64,000 nt of DNA from Vibrio sinensis (GTDB lineage Bacteria; Pseudomonadota; Gammaproteobacteria; Enterobacterales; Vibrionaceae). Of the stretch, positions 1 to 10,068 are shown piece after piece (position 1 is the stretch's first letter; each line of letters starts with the position of its first letter). The position numbers and the translations under genes were made by a program. Under the pieces are notes generated by a model. It made no database searches. It was not told where the DNA came from and worked only from the letters and a program-made list of their open reading frames with translations. Location: NCBI RefSeq assembly GCF_003605645.1, contig NZ_QVMU01000011.1, forward strand, positions 79,966-143,965, in the 5' to 3' direction.

Positions 1-1179
1 CATAAACTCAACTGGCTCTAGCAGCCCATCTTTCAATTCTAATTCAAATGAATCAGACAATGCTTGCTGCGCAAGAGCTTTATCTTCCGCCTCAATACAG
101 AAGCTAATACTGTATTCCGAAGAAGATTGAGTAATAAGAACAATTGAAACACCCGCAGAGGACATGGCTCCAAAAACGCGGCTCGCCATACCGACCATAC
201 CTTTCATCCCAGGGCCTGATACGTTCACCATCGTCAAATCACTTAGCGTCGTGATTCCTTTGATAGCTAACTTGTCTTCGCCAGTGTCTTGACCAATGAG
301 GGTGCCCGCACCTTGCGGGTTAAAGCTGTTTTTAATTAAACAAGGGATGTGGAACTGAGCAATTGGTGCGATAGTCTTTGGATGAAGTACCGAAGCTCCA
401 AAATAAGAGAGTTCCATCGCTTCTTGATAACTTAAAGATTTGAGTAAACGAGCGTCATCAACCAAACGAGGATCACAGTTATAAACACCATCCACGTCAG
501 TCCAAATTTCACAGCAATCAGCACGTAGACACGCAGCAAGGACCGCAGCTGAGTAATCAGAACCATTGCGTCCGAGAGTTACAAGCTCGCCTTTTTGATT
601 CCCAGCAGTAAAGCCAGGCATGATGTTCACATGATTTTTAGGTAGTGGTTTATTGCGGAAATTTTGAGTTGAAATCTCGACATCCACCATTGCTTCAAGA
701 TGCTCACCTCGAGCGAACAAGTATTCGACAGGATCAATTAAGCTCGCCGCTTGCCCTTTTGCTTCAAGTACCGCTTTCATCAACTGAATAGAAACACGCT
801 CACCTTTACTGATAATTCGAGCATTCACGTTATCAGGGCACATACCTAATAAATTAATACCGTGAACAAACTGCTGTAGTTGAGAGAGTGAAGCTTTCAC
901 CTGATTATTGTAGTCACTACCATCAATATTCGGCAGTAATTGCTTGATGTCTTGAAACAAGTCGCGAAAAGAATCTTCTAAATCGGCAACTTGTAAATCA
1001 ACCTCACCATTTTTCAATGCCGCTTCAATAACCGCGACCAACTTATTGGTTGTTTTACCTGGAGCTGATAGCACAACGGCTACTTCTTCCTGTTGAGCAT
1101 TATTAGCAATGATATCCGCCGCCCGTAAAAAACGATTTGCGTCCGCTAATGATGAACCTCCAAATTTTAAAACTCGCAT
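1..1179 (-). CDS. thrA: Bifunctional aspartokinase I / homoserine dehydrogenase I, 5' part (runs off left edge)
   Basis: Only the first 393 codons lie in the window; the frame is still open at base 1. The protein starts [17 protein letters not shown], the KFGGSS phosphate-binding motif of aspartokinases, and continues through the kinase domain into the regulatory ACT region. The last visible residues ([13 protein letters not shown]) match the segment that precedes the second ACT repeat in ThrA. Family members are about 820 residues, so the homoserine dehydrogenase half is missing here. The enzyme catalyses the first and third steps of threonine synthesis. The gene sits behind a threonine leader peptide and attenuator, which supports thrA over lysC or metL. 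The ATG is preceded by a GGAGG-like site (about 1183-1188). Confidence 0.95.
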   Translation of the reverse strand, partial: MRVLKFGGSSLADANRFLRAADIIANNAQQEEVAVVLSAPGKTTNKLVAVIEAALKNGEVDLQVADLEDSFRDLFQDIKQLLPNIDGSDYNNQVKASLSQLQQFVHGINLLGMCPDNVNARIISKGERVSIQLMKAVLEAKGQAASLIDPVEYLFARGEHLEAMVDVEISTQNFRNKPLPKNHVNIMPGFTAGNQKGELVTLGRNGSDYSAAVLAACLRADCCEIWTDVDGVYNCDPRLVDDARLLKSLSYQEAMELSYFGASVLHPKTIAPIAQFHIPCLIKNSFNPQGAGTLIGQDTGEDKLAIKGITTLSDLTMVNVSGPGMKGMVGMASRVFGAMSSAGVSIVLITQSSSEYSISFCIEAEDKALAQQALSDSFELELKDGLLEPVEFM

Positions 1180-1210
1180 CCATTCCTCCAAAAACTCAAT
1201 AAATAGGCAT

Positions 1211-1252
1211 AAAAAAAGGCCTGTATCTCAATTTGAGTACAGGCCTTTTTTT
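1211..1252 (-). terminator. Threonine operon attenuator (rho-independent terminator)
   Basis: Read on the minus strand, a long stem (AAGGCCTGTA paired with TACAGGCCTT, with a further CTCAA/TTGAG pairing at its top) is followed by seven T. It lies between the thrL stop and the thrA start, exactly where the thr attenuator is expected. Confidence 0.93.
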
Positions 1253-1265
1253 GAATTTTTTCCGT

Positions 1266-1319
1266 TTAGCAGCCTGCCCCAACGCATGTAGTGTCGGTAA
1301 TAATAATGGTTGTGGTCAT
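1266..1319 (-). CDS. thrL: thr operon leader peptide (17 aa)
   Basis: The minus strand encodes MTTTIIITDTTCVGAGC followed by TAA. Nine of the 17 codons are Thr or Ile (6 Thr, 3 Ile), the regulatory residues of thr attenuation in enterobacteria, and the ORF ends just upstream of a strong attenuator and thrA. Stalling here at low charged tRNA-Thr or tRNA-Ile should favour antitermination. The ORF is flanked by an 8-base inverted repeat (1267-1274 with 1328-1335), which gives an alternative fold. The peptide is shorter than the E. coli one (21 aa) and carries two Cys codons, whose role is unknown. Confidence 0.92.
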   Translation of the reverse strand: MTTTIIITDTTCVGAGC

Positions 1320-1378
1320 TACTGTTTGGCTGCTATTTAACATATCGTATTAATACACTTTCTGTTGGCTTCCCCATA

Positions 1379-1408
1379 CGTTTACCTTATTTATTCACAA
1401 GTCGTCAA
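1379..1408 (-). promoter_or_regulatory. Candidate thr operon promoter
   Basis: On the minus strand there is a TTGACG (1403-1408) with an 18-base spacer to a weak TAAACG (1379-1384), about 60 bases upstream of thrL. The -35 is good and the -10 is poor, so the exact promoter is uncertain. Confidence 0.3.
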
Positions 1409-1601
1409 TGAAAATCTTCTATTTTTTGTTCTGATAATGCATAAGTTTTCATCTAATCGACCATTTTTATGCCCAATGTGACTAATGAAACCATAAGCAC
1501 ATATCGTAATAACGAATTGCTATATAAAACTCGACACTAGTTCCTTAGTTTTATGCTTTAATTGTGGGTGTGGTAAGGATACCGATACTCAAGGAAGGGA
1601 A

Positions 1602-2066
1602 ATGAAAAGAATTATTAGCCTAGCAATTACCCTTTTTGCGTCTTCATGCTATGCAGAAGCATTGCCTGTCCTCCCGTCCCAAACAAAAAGCTCGCCTCAC
1701 CGACTGTTCATTACCAGTGAGTCCGATCAGCACACTTTTGATTCATGGAAAATAGATAGCGGCTACGCCTACAACGTGTTTGACCGTGTTGATTTATATG
1801 TAGGGACCCGCCTCAACAATAATAAACAACACAACGATAGTGGCTTTTTAAGCGGTGTAAGTTTTCAGGTGTCCCCTCGACTATCCCTTAAAAGCACTTT
1901 GCACTCATATAGTGAGGAACAAACGGAATCATCTGGTAAGGAGTCTAAACTCTCTGCCGAGATATCAAGTCGTATGAAGTTAACCGACAATCTTGATATA
2001 CATGCCACTCTCGATTACCAAGAGTGGCAGCAAGGTGTTGAAGTCGGTTTAGGGTTCCGATTTTAA
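1602..2066 (+). CDS. Small exported protein, possible outer-membrane barrel fragment or lipoprotein
   Basis: The 154-residue protein begins with a clear signal peptide ([20 protein letters not shown]). Cleavage after CYA is the simplest reading; the Cys at 16 in ASSC could alternatively be a weak lipobox. The mature part has alternating polar/hydrophobic strands, many Ser, Asn and aromatic residues, and ends ...EVGLGFRF with a C-terminal Phe, as in outer-membrane beta-barrel proteins. At about 135 mature residues it would be an unusually small barrel. A GGAAGGGAA ribosome site lies just before the ATG. The stop overlaps the stop of the convergent RraA gene. I do not recognise a named family, and the function is unknown. 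Confidence 0.75.
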   Translation: MKRIISLAITLFASSCYAEALPVLPSQTKSSPHRLFITSESDQHTFDSWKIDSGYAYNVFDRVDLYVGTRLNNNKQHNDSGFLSGVSFQVSPRLSLKSTLHSYSEEQTESSGKESKLSAEISSRMKLTDNLDIHATLDYQEWQQGVEVGLGFRF

Positions 2067-2545
2067 GACCATGTGAGTAGCTCATCAGATATTAATACGC
2101 CGTTCCAATCCGCGTAGATATAATCGCCAGGCTGAACCATTTGGCTGTGAATAGTAAGCGCTACATCAATTTCACCAACACCGCGCTTTTCTGTTTTCAA
2201 TGGACAGGTTCCTAGCGCCTGAACACCTAAATCCATTTTAGCAATAGCAGCAACGTCTCGAACCGCACCATTGACGATAATTCCTTCCCAATGATTCTCA
2301 ATCGCAAGCAAAGCGAGTTGGTCACCGAGCAACGCTCTTTGACATGAACCGTTACCATCAACAAATAGCACTTTTCCTTTGCCATTTTGTCCCAGCATTT
2401 CACGGACTTTTGAATTGTCGTGAAAACAACGAACAGTCACAATTTCACCCCAAAACGCTGATTTCCCACCAAAACTTCTCAGTGGCAATACAAAATGAGT
2501 GATCTGACGCTCAAATTGATCACATATATCCGGTGTTATATCCAT
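2063..2545 (-). CDS. rraA: RraA-family protein (RNase E inhibitor / HMG aldolase fold)
   Basis: The 160-residue protein starts [13 protein letters not shown] chose this start because a perfect GGAGG (2551-2555) lies six bases upstream and 160-161 aa is the family length; the open frame extends 30 codons further. The family hallmark is visible: [24 protein letters not shown], then a conserved Lys/Asp-rich central region (...[15 protein letters not shown]). In E. coli RraA binds RNase E and modulates mRNA decay; relatives are 4-hydroxy-4-methyl-2-oxoglutarate aldolases, and sequence alone does not decide between the two roles. A DUF3293 gene lies 61 bases upstream on the same strand. Confidence 0.85.
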   Translation of the reverse strand: MDITPDICDQFERQITHFVLPLRSFGGKSAFWGEIVTVRCFHDNSKVREMLGQNGKGKVLFVDGNGSCQRALLGDQLALLAIENHWEGIIVNGAVRDVAAIAKMDLGVQALGTCPLKTEKRGVGEIDVALTIHSQMVQPGDYIYADWNGVLISDELLTWS

Positions 2546-2606
2546 AATTTCCTCCTTGATTCTACTGCTCAATGACATGGTATGCATAAGCAGTATTGTT
2601 AATTCC

Positions 2607-2996
2607 TTAAACTCTTCGGTAATCCCATTCCCCAAGATCTTTCACTATGCCGTCATCTAAACAAGAAAGTAAAAAAAGATGTTTGTTAACAGCATAGTAA
2701 ATTGCATTTTGTCGATATTTCCTCGCTAGAGCGATTGCCTCGCTTCTATCTATTTTTGCCGCATAGCTATTTTCTACCCAACTAAATGTGCGATTACCAA
2801 CCTGAACTATCACAAAATCATACGGCTCCAAATCTGACATTAACCTTTGATTTTCAATGCGATTCACTCCATATCGCTGGCGTATACTCGCTGGGTTTTC
2901 AGCGGTAATAATAGCAATGCCGTCATAAGAGAATGGCTCACTAAACTTAAAATATGGCTGACAATAACTGTCCCATAATTGCGCATCTACCATCAT
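2607..2996 (-). CDS. DUF3293 family protein
   Basis: The 129-residue soluble protein contains the DUF3293 pattern: an early [22 protein letters not shown] segment, then [13 protein letters not shown], a central FSWVENSYA, and [13 protein letters not shown]. No catalytic site or membrane segment is evident. It starts MMVDAQ; no strong ribosome site is visible, so the second Met is equally possible. It lies upstream of rraA on the same strand and could be cotranscribed. The biochemical function is unknown. Confidence 0.75.
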   Translation of the reverse strand: MMVDAQLWDSYCQPYFKFSEPFSYDGIAIITAENPASIRQRYGVNRIENQRLMSDLEPYDFVIVQVGNRTFSWVENSYAAKIDRSEAIALARKYRQNAIYYAVNKHLFLLSCLDDGIVKDLGEWDYRRV

Positions 2997-3052
2997 ATAT
3001 TCAATAACTTTACATTTACCTGATACTATTAATATTTGTTACATCAGAACTC

Positions 3053-3066
3053 TTGACATAAATCAA
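3053..3066. promoter_or_regulatory. Candidate FNR binding site upstream of arcA
   Basis: TTGACATAAATCAA matches the FNR dyad TTGAT-N4-ATCAA at 9 of 10 defined positions. It lies about 255 bases before the arcA ATG; the TTGACA could also serve as a -35 element, with TATTAA 20 bases on. FNR control of arcA is known in E. coli, so oxygen-dependent regulation is a reasonable inference. Confidence 0.5.
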
Positions 3067-3320
3067 CAAAGTGCATGGTATTAACATTCTGCCGTTGTTA
3101 GCATGGTGTTAACATTATAAAATCGCAACAAAGCCAAGTAGAGACTCGAGGATGACGGAGCCTCATTAATTTAAGGCTTGACCAAGGACGGCGGTCAGCT
3201 AAAGTCAGTATTTTTTTTACAGTCTTTAGTTTATTATCAACATCCAATTACCTGTATGTAATATTTTTGCCTAGAATTTATTCTATTAGCACGGTTTTTT
3301 CACAAGTTTAGGTACCGCCA
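3067..3320 (+). promoter_or_regulatory. Long arcA upstream/leader region
   Basis: Together with the FNR-like site, about 320 bases without a gene precede arcA. The region holds possible -10 elements (TATAAA near 3117), an imperfect hairpin (GCT-T-GACC at 3176-3183 with GGTC-AGC at 3193-3199), and a run of eight T (3211-3218). The T-run is bracketed by CTAAAG (3199-3204) and CTTTAG (3224-3229). No leader ORF was recognised. A structured 5' UTR is likely but unproven. Confidence 0.4.
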
Positions 3321-4037
3321 ATGCAAACCCCGCAGATTCTTATCGTTGAAGATGAGCAAGTAACTCGTAACACTCTTAAGAGTATTTTTGAAGCAGAGGG
3401 ATACGCTGTTTTCGAGGCCAGTGACGGTGAAGAGATGCACCAAGTGCTGTCTGATAGTCAAATTAACCTAGTAATTATGGACATCAACCTACCGGGTAAA
3501 AATGGCTTACTACTTGCGCGTGAACTACGTGAACAAGCGAATGTTGCGCTGATGTTCCTGACGGGTCGTGACAACGAAGTCGATAAGATCCTTGGTTTGG
3601 AAATCGGTGCAGATGACTACATCACTAAGCCTTTCAACCCTCGTGAGCTTACTATTCGTGCTCGTAACCTTCTAAACCGTTCAATGAACGCTAGTGCAGT
3701 ACAAGAAGAGAAACGTAGCGTAGAAAAATACCAGTTCAACGGTTGGGTTCTTGACATCAACAGCCGCTCTCTTGTTAGCCCAAGTGGTGACGGTTATAAG
3801 CTACCTCGTTCAGAGTTCCGAGCTTTGCTTCATTTCTGTGAAAATCCAGGAAAGATCCAAACTCGTGCAGATCTACTGAAAAAAATGACAGGCCGTGAGC
3901 TTAAGCCACACGACCGTACTGTAGACGTAACGATTCGTCGTATTCGTAAGCACTTTGAATCAGTATCTGGTACGCCAGAAATCATCGCAACTATTCACGG
4001 TGAAGGTTACCGTTTTTGTGGCGATTTAGAAGATTAG
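3321..4037 (+). CDS. arcA: Aerobic respiration control response regulator ArcA
   Basis: The 238-residue protein is an OmpR-type response regulator. The receiver domain (about 1-120) has the acidic pair E10-D11, the phospho-acceptor D54 in [12 protein letters not shown], and the K in the [10 protein letters not shown] switch segment. A winged-helix DNA-binding domain follows (about 135-232), with [17 protein letters not shown] and HGEGYRF at its end. Length and sequence fit ArcA (238 aa in E. coli), which with ArcB controls respiratory and TCA-cycle genes under low oxygen. It is transcribed alone, ending at a strong terminator. Its partner kinase arcB is not in the window. Confidence 0.97.
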   Translation: MQTPQILIVEDEQVTRNTLKSIFEAEGYAVFEASDGEEMHQVLSDSQINLVIMDINLPGKNGLLLARELREQANVALMFLTGRDNEVDKILGLEIGADDYITKPFNPRELTIRARNLLNRSMNASAVQEEKRSVEKYQFNGWVLDINSRSLVSPSGDGYKLPRSEFRALLHFCENPGKIQTRADLLKKMTGRELKPHDRTVDVTIRRIRKHFESVSGTPEIIATIHGEGYRFCGDLED

Positions 4038-4053
4038 TCTTCAACCAGTTCAG

Positions 4054-4083
4054 AAAAATGGAGCTCTTAAGCTCCATTTTTTT
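4054..4083 (+). terminator. arcA terminator
   Basis: AATGGAGCTCTTAAGCTCCATT hairpin followed by a run of T, 16 bases after the arcA stop. Confidence 0.92.
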
Positions 4084-4121
4084 ATGTCTGTAATTCCTAT
4101 ATTTATATAAGAAATAGACAT

Positions 4122-4150
4122 AAAAAATGCCCATCAAATGATGAGCATTT
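4122..4150 (-). terminator. hldE terminator
   Basis: Minus-strand hairpin AAATGCTCATC-ATTT-GATGGGCATTT followed by T6. A U-G wobble in the stem becomes a C-A mismatch on the plus strand, so the signal is directional for hldE. Confidence 0.85.
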
Positions 4151-4179
4151 AAAAGATAAAAAAGAGGGTAAGCTATGAG

Positions 4180-5610
4180 TTAGCCTTTGCCACCTTTGAT
4201 CGCATTGATGATTTCACTTGTTGAACAGCCGTCTTCAAAATTAAGAACTTTAACTGCCCCGCCATTAGCGATAACTTCTTCGCCACCAGCAATCTCTTCT
4301 GGTTTATAATCACCACCTTTCACCAATAAATCAGGTAAAACAGCTGCAATTAAACGCTGTGGTGTATCTTCAGAGAATGGCACAACCCAATCGACTGCAC
4401 CTAAGCCAGCCAAAACTGCCATACGACGATCTGTTGGGTTTACCGGACGACCTGGCCCCTTTAAGCGCTTTACTGACTCATCAGTATTCACCGCCACAAT
4501 TAGACGTTGGCCTAATTGTGCTGCGTGATTAAGGTAAGAAACATGACCAGCATGTAAAATATCAAAGCAGCCATTAGTCATGACGACTTTCTCGCCTTTT
4601 GATTGCGCTTTTTTTACTGCTTCGATAAGAGCTTGCTCACCGATTACACCAAAATCAGTATCCTGACTACCATGAACCGCTTCTGCTAATTCAATCGTTG
4701 ATACCGTTGATGTGCCAAGCTTACCAACTACCACACCTGCCGCCGCATTAGCGAGTGCACATGCTTCATCAAGTGGTTTTCCTGAAGCAACAGACGCGGC
4801 AAGCACCGAAATAACGGTATCACCAGCACCCGTTACGTCATAAACTTCTTTTGCTTGTGTTGGTAAGTGGAATGGTGCTTGACCACGACGTAGTAGTGTC
4901 ATGCCATTTTCACTTCGAGTAACTAATAGCGCTTCAAAATCAAATTGTTCAATCAGAGCAGAACCCTTTTCAACCAATTCTTGATCTGATTTTACTTTAC
5001 CAACAACCTGCTCAAACTCAGCCATATTCGGTGTCAGTAACGTCGCACCACGGTAACGTTCAAAATCCGCACCTTTAGGATCGATAAAAACAGGAACATT
5101 AGCGGCACGTGCTTTTTGAATAAACATTTGCACATGCTCTAACGCACCTTTTGCGTAATCCGATAGAACAACCGCATTTACTTTTGGTAATGCAGAATCC
5201 ATGCGTTGAAGAATTAACGCTGGATCGGTATTTTCAAATTGGTCTTCAAAATCAAGACGAATCAATTGCTGACCTCGACTCAATACACGTAATTTCGTGA
5301 TCGTCGGATAATCAGGCAACTCAACAAAATCACATTGCACTTTCAGTGCTGATAACGTGTCATTTAGTACTTTCGCTGGCTCATCAACACCAGTTAAACC
5401 TACGATATGAGCATGTCCACCAAGTGAGGCAATATTCATTGCAACGTTCGCGGCTCCACCTGGGCGCTCTTCGTTATTTTCTACTTTCACTACAGGGACT
5501 GGCGCTTCTGGTGAGATGCGGCCAGTCGGGCCATACCAATAACGGTCTAGCATAACGTCACCGATAATCAGTACGCCAGATTGACTGTAGTCAGGTAGGA
5601 TTGGTTTCAT
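4180..5610 (-). CDS. hldE: Bifunctional heptose 7-phosphate kinase / heptose 1-phosphate adenylyltransferase
   Basis: The 476-residue fused enzyme makes ADP-heptose for the lipopolysaccharide inner core. The N-terminal pfkB/ribokinase-type kinase (about 1-320) shows [11 protein letters not shown] and the [11 protein letters not shown] anion-hole/catalytic motif. The C-terminal nucleotidyltransferase (about 345-476) shows [16 protein letters not shown] with its HxGH motif. I chose the internal Met ([10 protein letters not shown]) because GGAGA lies eight bases upstream and it aligns with E. coli HldE (477 aa); five extra codons are open upstream. It ends at its own terminator; glnE lies upstream on the same strand, 135 bases away. 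Confidence 0.97.
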   Translation of the reverse strand: MKPILPDYSQSGVLIIGDVMLDRYWYGPTGRISPEAPVPVVKVENNEERPGGAANVAMNIASLGGHAHIVGLTGVDEPAKVLNDTLSALKVQCDFVELPDYPTITKLRVLSRGQQLIRLDFEDQFENTDPALILQRMDSALPKVNAVVLSDYAKGALEHVQMFIQKARAANVPVFIDPKGADFERYRGATLLTPNMAEFEQVVGKVKSDQELVEKGSALIEQFDFEALLVTRSENGMTLLRRGQAPFHLPTQAKEVYDVTGAGDTVISVLAASVASGKPLDEACALANAAAGVVVGKLGTSTVSTIELAEAVHGSQDTDFGVIGEQALIEAVKKAQSKGEKVVMTNGCFDILHAGHVSYLNHAAQLGQRLIVAVNTDESVKRLKGPGRPVNPTDRRMAVLAGLGAVDWVVPFSEDTPQRLIAAVLPDLLVKGGDYKPEEIAGGEEVIANGGAVKVLNFEDGCSTSEIINAIKGGKG

Positions 5611-5745
5611 GATGGATCTCCACAATGTTGTTCTAGGCCAAGTTTATCATAGCCAATTCTTGGCCTAAACCTTTGTATACTTAAATGACCTTCCGTCACG
5701 TTAAGTAAAATCACATCCATACTTAAAAAATGAGCACTCTCATGT

Positions 5746-8586
5746 TCATTCTAACCATTGCTGCCATGCGCTTACGACCAAGGCTCGTTCTTCGATGAAT
5801 TTCTCTTCGGTTAGATCAGCATCGAGATTCAATAGATTTCGATGATGTATTTGATCCCGCATGCTTGTATACGCAGCGGTCACTTCCATCGCTTGTCTTT
5901 CATCCATAATACCCTGCGCAATCATGGTTTCAAAAATACGCACGTTATCTGACCATCGGGTTAACTTAGGTTTATCATGGCTATAATTTAACACTAGGTA
6001 TTGGGCTAAAAATTCGATATCAGTAATACCGCCAGGATCTTGCTTTAACATGAATCGACCCGCTTTTTTCCCACCTAAATGATCCCGCATTTTCGTACGC
6101 ATATTCACGACATCACGCTTAAGCGTTTCGCTATCTCGTTCGAGGGTCAACACTTGATGTCGAATCTCAGCAAAAGCGGCTTGCAGTAAGCCATCACCAT
6201 AGATCATTCGAGCTCGCACCAAGGCTTGATGCTCCCAAGTCCAAGCATCTTCATTCTGATATTGTGAAAACGCATCAGCAGGGCTCACTAACAAGCCCGA
6301 AATACCCGATGGGCGTAATCGTGTATCAACCTCATATAGGATTCCTGATGCGGTACGAGTCGAGAATATATGAATAATTCTTTGCGCAAGTTTCAAATAG
6401 AACTGGCGACCATCAATCTCTTTTTTACCATCGGTATTAATATGAACAGGGCAATCATGCATGAACACAATATCAAGATCTGAGTTATACCCCAACTCCC
6501 AACCGCCCACTTTGCCATAACCAATAACAGCGAATCCTTTCCCATCTCTTTCGCCAAGATGCGTTGGTTCACCATACTTTTCTTTCATTTGTAGCCAAGC
6601 TTGATTCACCACTGACTCAACGATCGCTTCAGCTAAATAAGTTAAGTGATCGCTCACTTTCATTACGGGAAGCACACCTGCTATATCGGCCGCTGCAATT
6701 CGAAGAATACTGATTTGTTTAAATTGACGAAGAGCCTCCATCTGTTGCTCCATATCATCTTCAGGGATCCGCGCTAGAAAATCGCGTAACTCCGTTCTGT
6801 ATGCCTCAAGAGGTATTGGGTTATAGAGCTGTTGAGGATCAATCAATTCATCAAGCAAAATCGGGAAACGGCCCAGTTGTTCTGAAATCATCGGGCTTGC
6901 CGTGCATAAACGTACAAGCTGAACTAAAGCCGCTGGGTGTTCATCGAGCAGCTCAAGATAAGTGGTTCGCGTGACGATTTTATGTAGTAAATGCAATACT
7001 CGAGACAACCCAAACTCTGCGTCCGGGTGGGCGAAAACCGCAGAAAATATTTTAGGCATCAACCGAGTTAACACTTCTCGACCTCTTGGCCCGAGTGTTT
7101 TCTTGGCTAAATCGGCTTTGAATTGAATAATTTGTTCGGCCATTTGGCCAGGTTGAGATACTTGGATATCCTGCTCTAAGATATGTTCTACTACGCCTTT
7201 ATCACGCGCCATATCCCACAGTTCATGATAGTGTTTGGCAACATCAGAAGACTCTTCTTCATCATCACCAATTAGCTGAGTAAAGACTTGATGGACTCGC
7301 TGCATATGATTTTGAACGTTTTGCCATAGTGCTTCCCATGACTCATAGTTCATTGCAGTCGCTAGTTGCTGCTGCTCTGTCTCTCCCTCTGGTAAGGTTT
7401 GAGTTTGCTTATCAGCTAGGGCTTGCAATATGTTTTCTAAGCGACGTAAAAACTTATAGGCATCTCGTAAATTATGGGTGTCGCTGACGCCAAGTAACTC
7501 TAACTCTTGAATTGCGTCCAGAGTTTCAAGTAGACCTCTCTTGCGCAAACTAGGCTCTCGCCCACCACGGATTAACTGAAATACCTGGGCAATAAACTCA
7601 ATTTCTCGTATGCCACCAGCACCAAGCTTAATGTTATTGCTCAAGCCACGACGACGAACTTCGCTACTGATCATTGATTTCATTCGGCGCAGTGATTGAA
7701 TGGCACTAAAGTCAATGTAACGACGAAATACAAAAGGTCTGAGCATCTGACGAAGCTCTTGGTATTCCGGATACATTTCCCGCCCCATCACTCGTGCTTT
7801 GATCATCGCGTAACGTTCCCAATCACGTCCTTGTTCCTGATAATAATCTTCTAAAGCGGCGTAACTCATCACCAAAGGCCCGCTATCGCCAAATGGGCGT
7901 AAACGCATATCAACGCGGTAGCAAAAACCATCGAATGTTGGTTGGTCCAGCGCCTTAATAATGCGTTGACCTAGACGGGTAAAAAACTGAGCATTGGCAA
8001 TACTACGACGTGTCCCAACCGTTTCTCCGTTTTCAGGGTAGGTAAATATCAAATCGATATCAGAAGAGAAGTTCAGCTCACCGCCACCAAGTTTTCCCAT
8101 ACCAATAATCAACATTGGCTGAGCTTCACCTTGTGCATTTGAGGGCGTCCCCCATAATGCGCAACATGCCTGATATTGCCATTGATACGTTTCAAAAATC
8201 ATCGCCTCTGCGAGCTGTGAAAGGTGCTCTAGGCTCTCTTCTAATTCCCAAGAGCCTAAGAAATCACGCCAAGCGATATAGACCATTTCTCGGTTGCGAA
8301 ACTGACGCAGTACCCGCTGCCCAGTGGTCTCGTCTGTACATTCTTTAAGACTATCCGCTAGTCTATCGCGATACCCTTGAGCACGTGATGGCTCACAGAG
8401 CATCGTTGGTAAGTCGGATCGTAGCTGCTCATCTTGCTGTAAAACACTGACGACAAATTTACTTAACCCTGCAACATATCGCAGCTCATCAATTCGCGAT
8501 TCAGGCCAGTGAGATAGGGAATCTGTATCCGCCAACGAGAGCAAGGCTGATTCAGAAATAGGCGAGAGATTAGCAGGCAGTTGCAT
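5746..8586 (-). CDS. glnE: Glutamine synthetase adenylyltransferase / adenylyl-removing enzyme
   Basis: The 946-residue protein has the GlnE layout: two nucleotidyltransferase domains, each followed by a helical bundle. The N-terminal adenylyl-removing site has [20 protein letters not shown] (acidic pair D176/D178). The C-terminal adenylyltransferase site has [20 protein letters not shown] (about 690-705). It reversibly adenylylates glutamine synthetase in response to PII, coupling nitrogen status to glutamine synthesis. AAGGAAG precedes the ATG. A very short hairpin plus T6 (about 5724-5743 on minus) may terminate it. Length agrees with the family (about 945). Confidence 0.97.
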   Translation of the reverse strand: MQLPANLSPISESALLSLADTDSLSHWPESRIDELRYVAGLSKFVVSVLQQDEQLRSDLPTMLCEPSRAQGYRDRLADSLKECTDETTGQRVLRQFRNREMVYIAWRDFLGSWELEESLEHLSQLAEAMIFETYQWQYQACCALWGTPSNAQGEAQPMLIIGMGKLGGGELNFSSDIDLIFTYPENGETVGTRRSIANAQFFTRLGQRIIKALDQPTFDGFCYRVDMRLRPFGDSGPLVMSYAALEDYYQEQGRDWERYAMIKARVMGREMYPEYQELRQMLRPFVFRRYIDFSAIQSLRRMKSMISSEVRRRGLSNNIKLGAGGIREIEFIAQVFQLIRGGREPSLRKRGLLETLDAIQELELLGVSDTHNLRDAYKFLRRLENILQALADKQTQTLPEGETEQQQLATAMNYESWEALWQNVQNHMQRVHQVFTQLIGDDEEESSDVAKHYHELWDMARDKGVVEHILEQDIQVSQPGQMAEQIIQFKADLAKKTLGPRGREVLTRLMPKIFSAVFAHPDAEFGLSRVLHLLHKIVTRTTYLELLDEHPAALVQLVRLCTASPMISEQLGRFPILLDELIDPQQLYNPIPLEAYRTELRDFLARIPEDDMEQQMEALRQFKQISILRIAAADIAGVLPVMKVSDHLTYLAEAIVESVVNQAWLQMKEKYGEPTHLGERDGKGFAVIGYGKVGGWELGYNSDLDIVFMHDCPVHINTDGKKEIDGRQFYLKLAQRIIHIFSTRTASGILYEVDTRLRPSGISGLLVSPADAFSQYQNEDAWTWEHQALVRARMIYGDGLLQAAFAEIRHQVLTLERDSETLKRDVVNMRTKMRDHLGGKKAGRFMLKQDPGGITDIEFLAQYLVLNYSHDKPKLTRWSDNVRIFETMIAQGIMDERQAMEVTAAYTSMRDQIHHRNLLNLDADLTEEKFIEERALVVSAWQQWLE

Positions 8587-8672
8587 GTTTCTTCCTTGTA
8601 ATAAAATACCAACGACAATTAAGTAGGCTCAAACGTTTACTCTGAGCTTATTTATACCAAAGTTACACCAAT

Positions 8673-8703
8673 AAAAAACGCCCACTAATCATTAGTGAGC
8701 GTT
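8673..8703 (-). terminator. Terminator of the chemoreceptor gene
   Basis: Minus strand AAACGCTCACTAAT-GATTAGTGGGCGTTTTTT. The same U-G wobble logic as the hldE terminator makes it minus-specific. Confidence 0.88.
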
Positions 8704-8722
8704 TATCCGAGAAGAAGAACTG

Positions 8723-9979
8723 TTATACCCGAATTGCGGTAATTTTCTCATCCAGTTCTTCGGCATTTTTCTGCATCATTTCCGATGTTTCTAAAAGTTC
8801 AGACACAACCACCACTGACGCTTCAACCAGTTCTCGTACATTGGTTAGGTTCTGGCTCATTTCATCGGCCACACTGCTTTGTTGGCCCGCTGCCGTCGCT
8901 ATTTGGAAGTTCATATCGTTAATCTGATTAACTTGACTCACGATCCCCTCTAACTCATTACCTGCATTGGTCACCAACTCCACCCCTTCTGCGGCTTCAA
9001 CAACGCTCTTCTCCATTAAATCCACCGCTGAGTTTGCACTAGATTGAAGCTGAGCAATCATTTCTTGAATTTCGATAGTGGCTTGTTGGGTACGTTGCGC
9101 CAAATTACGAACTTCATCGGCAACAACAGCAAAGCCACGACCAGCCTCTCCTGCACGAGCCGCTTCAATCGCCGCATTCAACGCCAATAAGTTTGTTTGT
9201 TCTGAAATCCCTTGAATCGTACCGACAACACTACCGATTGCATCTACGCTGTCTTCAACGTCATTCACCGCTTGTGCTGATGCACTAATGTCTTTTGACA
9301 ACTCACTAATTTTTGCAACGGTATCAAGAACAAAACGCTGACCTGTAACAGCCTGAACCGATGCTTTTTCTGTTAATGAAGACGCACTACTTGCATGTTC
9401 AGCAACCGTTTGAACGGTTGATGTCATTTCATTCATTGCCGTCGCTAGTTGGTCAATTTCCAGAAACTCTTCTTGTGAGGACTCTTTAGTTTCTTGCATA
9501 CTGATCGTCATGACTTCCGTCAATTCTGATAGCTCGCGAGAAGATGAAACTTGCAGTTTAATCAATTCTTGTAATTGACTTCTTGTTCGCTCTAACTCTC
9601 GAGCGACATCACCATATTCATCTTTGCAATCCATTTTAATGGGATGAGATAGGTCACCCTCAGCCATACGTTTAATGGAATCATTTAAATACTGAGTCTG
9701 ACGTAGCATGATGCTAGCGGCCGCAAATAAAATAACCACAAAAACAGCTATCAGCAGTGCAGTCTGCCACGCAATTTGAACTAGATAGGACTCATAGTGT
9801 TGCTGAGCAACAGCGGCACTTTCTGTGGCGGCCAACAATGAATCGTAAAATGTATTCGCATCCCATAGCTGCTTCGTGATGATTAATACGGTACTAAACA
9901 CCATAAGCAAAACCATTTTAGGAACTAGTCGAATATTGGTAATTACTTTTTCCCATGACCTAAATGTCATCGTTGTCAT
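8723..9979 (-). CDS. Methyl-accepting chemotaxis protein with minimal periplasmic domain
   Basis: The 418-residue receptor has TM1 at about 19-36, only about 30 residues outside, TM2 at about 67-90, a HAMP linker (about 90-140, with [10 protein letters not shown]), and a full cytoplasmic signalling hairpin. The hairpin carries the conserved tip [31 protein letters not shown]. There is no room for a dCache, sCache or four-helix ligand domain, so it probably senses through the membrane, a periplasmic partner, or the cytoplasm. There is no C-terminal CheR/CheB pentapeptide; it ends ...EKITAIRV. It is divergent from the K+-channel gene and ligand specificity cannot be read from sequence. Confidence 0.93.
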   Translation of the reverse strand: MTTMTFRSWEKVITNIRLVPKMVLLMVFSTVLIITKQLWDANTFYDSLLAATESAAVAQQHYESYLVQIAWQTALLIAVFVVILFAAASIMLRQTQYLNDSIKRMAEGDLSHPIKMDCKDEYGDVARELERTRSQLQELIKLQVSSSRELSELTEVMTISMQETKESSQEEFLEIDQLATAMNEMTSTVQTVAEHASSASSLTEKASVQAVTGQRFVLDTVAKISELSKDISASAQAVNDVEDSVDAIGSVVGTIQGISEQTNLLALNAAIEAARAGEAGRGFAVVADEVRNLAQRTQQATIEIQEMIAQLQSSANSAVDLMEKSVVEAAEGVELVTNAGNELEGIVSQVNQINDMNFQIATAAGQQSSVADEMSQNLTNVRELVEASVVVVSELLETSEMMQKNAEELDEKITAIRV

Positions 9980-10068
9980 TGTCAGTTCTCCGCTGAGTCA
10001 TATATTCTAATTATTCACACTCTATACTGAATGCCCATTCTGGTTTCAGTATTTATTTCGAGCTTCGT

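Noticed and set aside
1109..1291. Plus-strand 60-codon ORF over the thrA start and attenuator
   Set aside because: It is antisense to thrA and reads through the attenuator palindrome (poly-Lys and Phe runs); it has no ribosome site. Chance ORF.
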